DNA from: Synergistaceae bacterium
GTDB lineage: Bacteria > Synergistota > Synergistia > Synergistales > Aminobacteriaceae
Assembly: GCA_017450125.1 (NCBI GenBank)
Contig: JAFSWZ010000034.1
Location: forward strand, 1-64,000
DNA: 64,000 nt
Direction: 5' to 3'
Under the pieces are notes generated by a model. That model saw only the letters and a list, made by a program, of their open reading frames with translations. It had not been told where the DNA came from and did no database searches. Below, piece by piece: positions 61,301 through 64,000 of this stretch; the first letter of the stretch is position 1, and each line of letters starts with the position of its first letter. Both the position numbers and the translations under genes were made by a program.

Positions 61301-62167
61301 CTAATACCTCAGGTCGTATGACGGATGGTAGATTCGTTCGTCGTTGAGGGTTTCCTTCTGGGTGCGCAACGCCTCACGCCCCGCACTGCCCATGTCCTTC
61401 GCCAGCATTGACGTAAGGACGTGAACAGCGAACATCGAGCCGATGAGGCTGCTCCCGAACAGCGGAGAGTTGTCGCTCACGTAGAAGTTCATCCGCGAGT
61501 ACCCGCACACAGGTGCCGCAGGGCTGTCGGTTATCGCGGCGGTGATGACGCTGCGCGAGGCCGTAAGTTTCACCGCTTCGGTTACCTCTATGACGTAGCT
61601 TGGCAGCTCGCAGACGATTAACATGTCATTCTCGCCGATGCTACGTGCCTGTTCGAGGAGGGAGAGCGAACCGCGCTTCATCAGTACGCTCTTGAGGCCG
61701 AGCTCGGAAAAGCGCGTGTAGAGCCATTCGGCAGGAAGAGCAGAGATTCCCCAGCCCATGCAGTAGATCGCGTCGGCTTCCTGCGCGGCGTTGCAGAAGT
61801 CGGAGACCGCGTCGGGGTTGAGGATGATGCTCCTGTAGGTCTCGTCGATGTTGGCCTGTTCGAGGCGGCAGAGTTTGCCGGGCATGTCAGAGTCGTCGGA
61901 CGGGTCGCTGATTGCCGCAGGGATGACCTGAGCAAGCAGCTTCTTCTTGAGAGTATTCTTGAGGTCAGCATAACCGTTGAAGCCCAGCATTCGCGCGACT
62001 CTCACAAGCTGGGCTCGCGAAACGCTCAGCTTCTCCGCAGTCTCACTTATCGAGTGGAAGGCTACTTCAGGAGAGTTCCCCAGAATGTATTCTGCCACCC
62101 TCCTGGTCTTGGCCGGAAACTCGTTGAGGCGGCCGCGTATTTGTTCCTCTAAATGCCGGGCATCCAT
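61301..62167 (-). CDS. MurR/RpiR family transcriptional regulator
   Basis: The 288-residue protein has an N-terminal helix-turn-helix of the RpiR type (residues 1-77, with ETAEKLSVSRAQLVRVARMLGFNG). A C-terminal SIS sugar-phosphate-binding domain follows (about 115-255, with CMGWGISALPAEWLYTRF). Members sense phosphosugars and control their catabolism. No sugar operon is adjacent, so the target is unknown. It is seven bases downstream of the OB-fold gene and probably on the same transcript. Confidence 0.88.
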   Translation of the reverse strand: MDARHLEEQIRGRLNEFPAKTRRVAEYILGNSPEVAFHSISETAEKLSVSRAQLVRVARMLGFNGYADLKNTLKKKLLAQVIPAAISDPSDDSDMPGKLCRLEQANIDETYRSIILNPDAVSDFCNAAQEADAIYCMGWGISALPAEWLYTRFSELGLKSVLMKRGSLSLLEQARSIGENDMLIVCELPSYVIEVTEAVKLTASRSVITAAITDSPAAPVCGYSRMNFYVSDNSPLFGSSLIGSMFAVHVLTSMLAKDMGSAGREALRTQKETLNDERIYHPSYDLRY

Positions 62168-62174
62168 AGTTATA

Positions 62175-62741
62175 TCACTGTCCTATCTTTACGCACCTTA
62201 CGTAATTAACTCCGCTTCCCCTCGATGAACGCAGCGTGCCTTCAACGTGAACGGGGTCTTTGTCCTTGAGTGTGGCGAGAATCTCCTTCTGCTCGTCGTC
62301 GTAAACGCGCACAACGATGAAGTCTATTCCTGTCTCCGGGTTGTCCTGCCGCACAGCAAAGCGTATGTACCTGCCTGTTCCGTTCTCGCCTTCTGCCTTT
62401 GCCTTGACGAAATGTACATTTCCCGAAAGTTCTGCGGAGTTCTCGGGGACTGCAGGAAGTTCGCTTAACGGTTCTGCTTCGAGGACGGACAGGTAGAGCT
62501 CGCCGCTGCCCTTCGAGGAACTCAGGATGCCTTTTACGCGCACGGGAGCGTTCTCGGGGAGCTCTGAGAGCTTGGCCTGCAGTTCTTTCGGGAACGCGCG
62601 GGCGTTCAGGAAATCCTTGCGGGTTGTGCAGTCAGTCCAAGTGCTCTCGTGGCGGATCGAGAAGGGAAAGTACTTGCTGTCCTTCTTGCGGCTCAGATGA
62701 TGCACCAGGCCGGTAATTGTTACTGTGTTGATGATGTTCAA
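62175..62741 (-). CDS. Protein with two OB-fold-like domains (SSB-like)
   Basis: The 188-residue protein appears to hold two similar halves (about residues 1-90 and 100-188). Each has the beta-barrel pattern of single-strand DNA-binding proteins: NTVTITGLVHHLSRKKDSKYFPFSIRH and SGNVHFVKAKAEGENGTGRYIRFAVR, then VRVKGILSSSKGSGE and VHVEGTLRSSRGSGV. This internal duplication supports a nucleic-acid-binding role but is not proof. The start is TTG 62741 with GAGGTGAT upstream. Confidence 0.65.
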   Translation of the reverse strand: MNIINTVTITGLVHHLSRKKDSKYFPFSIRHESTWTDCTTRKDFLNARAFPKELQAKLSELPENAPVRVKGILSSSKGSGELYLSVLEAEPLSELPAVPENSAELSGNVHFVKAKAEGENGTGRYIRFAVRQDNPETGIDFIVVRVYDDEQKEILATLKDKDPVHVEGTLRSSRGSGVNYVRCVKIGQ

Positions 62742-62876
62742 CGGGTATCACCTCTGTAGTGTAATAGATAAAATCTACACCGGCTATTCTACAACTGAGA
62801 TTGAGGGGCTGCTACGTGTTAAGCACAGAAAGTTTCGGCGGCTGTGCTACAATTCCAAGACATATGAGGTGATTTG

Positions 62877-64000
62877 ATGGTGAACAGTTCGGACAAGAAG
62901 CTCAAGGTGCTGCTGTTTATGGCGGCGTATTCGTTTTTCACGATAATTAAGCTGGCACGGCATTTTGTTACGAGTGCCAGACATGCGGCACAAGGTATGG
63001 GAACGTTTCTGCAAGATTCTGCTGAAGGAGTCATGATGTCTAGGATCTCGCGTGTAAGCGTAATCTTCCTGGCTATGGTGTGCTGTGTGCTCGTGCTGGC
63101 GATGGGCAGGAAGAAATTTGAGTGGGGACGGGCGGCAAGCTCCTTCGTGTACGGGATTACTCTGTAGGGAGCATATATCACGCACTTCAACGGCCTCGAG
63201 TTTCTTGACGGGCTGTCGGGTATCTTCATGGCTCACGGAAGGTACAGGGAAGCGTTCGGCTTGGGGCACTACAACACGGTCGGCAGGTTGTGCCTGTATT
63301 ATTTCATCTTTACCGCGTTGTACCGCACCACGCTGTCAGAACGTCAAAGTCAGCACAGTAATTTACGTAAGGGGGGGGGGGGGCAAGAAAGTTCAAGCCT
63401 AACGCTCTGTATGTATACCTGATTGTTATTTCTCCCGCAATATTTCTGATGCTTCTCTCGTCCGCTTCCCGGACCTCACTCTCTGCCCTCATACTCTTCT
63501 ACTTGGTCTACACCTCACTGAACGTCTATTCACGCTCTGGATTCCACACAAAGGCTATGATGATTGTAGCTGTAATGTTCGCATTGGCAGCCTCTGTATT
63601 AGTGTGGGACTGGATGGAAGTGTGGGACACGTTCTGGTACAACAGGGGCATGAATTACACAGCCACCCTGCCTATACTTACGCAGAAAAGCTCATGGATA
63701 GCCGGACTTGGCTTCAACTTCCACGAGCACGTTGCTGACATAATCGGCACTACAATGCTGGACAGCTTCTACCTCTGCATTCTGCTCGAGGCGGGAATAG
63801 TGGGGTTCATCCTGCTGATAGGGAATATACTGCTCTTCACGAAGAGGTATTTTTCTGACATCAGGCACATGACCAAGTTCCACAAACAACTGGGCGGCCT
63901 GCTTGCCGTCATGCTGTATTACGCCGTCTTTGAGAGTGTGCTCCTTAACGGCGGACCGTTCGACCTCCTCAACTGGTGTTCGCTCATTACCGTACTGAAC
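62877..64000 (+). CDS. O-antigen polymerase/ligase-like membrane protein, disrupted and running off the window
   Basis: From ATG 62877 (GAGGTGAT at 62865-62872) the frame encodes hydrophobic helices up to an in-frame TAG at 63165-63167. The same frame then continues with THFNGLEFLDGLSGIFMAHG and RYREAFGLGHYNTVGRLCLY to the G13 run at 63371-63383. After it, the coding frame is shifted (codons in phase with 63386) and reads on to the window end with many helices (PAIFLMLLSSASRTSLSALI, TATLPILTQKSSWIAGLGFN). The overall pattern, with a large periplasmic loop, fits the Wzy/WaaL O-antigen polymerase or ligase group. Eleven or fourteen G would restore the second junction. The TAG would still interrupt it. 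Confidence 0.65.
63371..63383 (+). repeat. G13 homopolymer in the O-antigen polymerase-like gene
   Basis: Thirteen consecutive G lie within the coding region. The coding frame before the run has phase 0 and after it phase 2, so the present length is out of frame. G11 or G14 would be in frame. Confidence 0.9.

Overview
The window looks like a host-associated member of the phylum Synergistota. The best marker is a secreted protein (47573-49117) whose C-terminus matches the Synerg-CTERM sorting signal: a GSSGGGCSAGF motif, a hydrophobic helix and RKK. A TAXI-type TRAP transporter, codon use rich in G and C, and a very long RpoC with a large C-terminal-region insertion fit that assignment. It is inferred from sequence features, not from a database search.

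Layout. 1-2860: an NRPS-condensation-like protein (5' end outside the window) and a MATE exporter fused to a HATPase domain. 2877-6664: tRNA-Gly, fumC, secG, a nicotinate phosphoribosyltransferase, rplM and rpsI. 6645-10417: a DUF4230 protein, then a phosphoethanolamine-transferase-like gene, dgkA and a J-domain protein with an AUA start. 10451-19862: a large M4-like lipoprotein, a Ca2+-ATPase, a GH57 enzyme, a small membrane protein and nikR. 19867-23872 (minus): a flippase, a MATE transporter split in two, and an iron alcohol dehydrogenase. 23914-28787: clpB, an orphan MmeI-like specificity domain, tRNA-Glu, tRNA-Lys and a phage-type ATPase. 28833-32208 (minus): uvrC, a GT2 glycosyltransferase and a GT-C membrane glycosyltransferase. 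32290-35300: TAXI-TRAP transporter. 35350-37687 (minus): a RiPP operon made of a 39-residue Cys-containing precursor, a terminator, a radical SAM/SPASM maturase and an amidohydrolase. 37908-41838 (minus): an exported redox-type operon. 41919-43954: CIRCE-controlled groES-groEL. 44011-51004 (minus): an amino-acid-permease/hybrid-kinase fusion, the Synerg-CTERM protein, a small secreted protein and ugd. 51102-61298: a leader with its own terminator, a methyltransferase, tRNA-Leu, rpoB and rpoC. 61301-64000: an RpiR regulator, an OB-fold protein and a broken O-antigen polymerase/ligase-like gene running off the end.

Two things stand out. First, four genes tied to the cell surface or to specialised metabolites carry simple sequence repeats inside or at the start of their reading frames: G10 at 507, (GACCA)5 at 7427, (GTGAGCT)4.9 at 30661 and G13 at 63371. 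Three of the four are out of frame in this sequence. Copy-number changes would restore the GT2 gene completely and would repair part of the other two. This looks like a set of phase-variable contingency loci acting on lipid A or core and on surface polysaccharide in a phylum where I know of no described phase variation. Second, the RiPP precursor was hidden by its size. It has a consensus Shine-Dalgarno site and a strong terminator separating it from its maturase.

No CRISPR array, rRNA gene, complete prophage or insertion sequence was seen. No stretch over 300 bases is without a gene.
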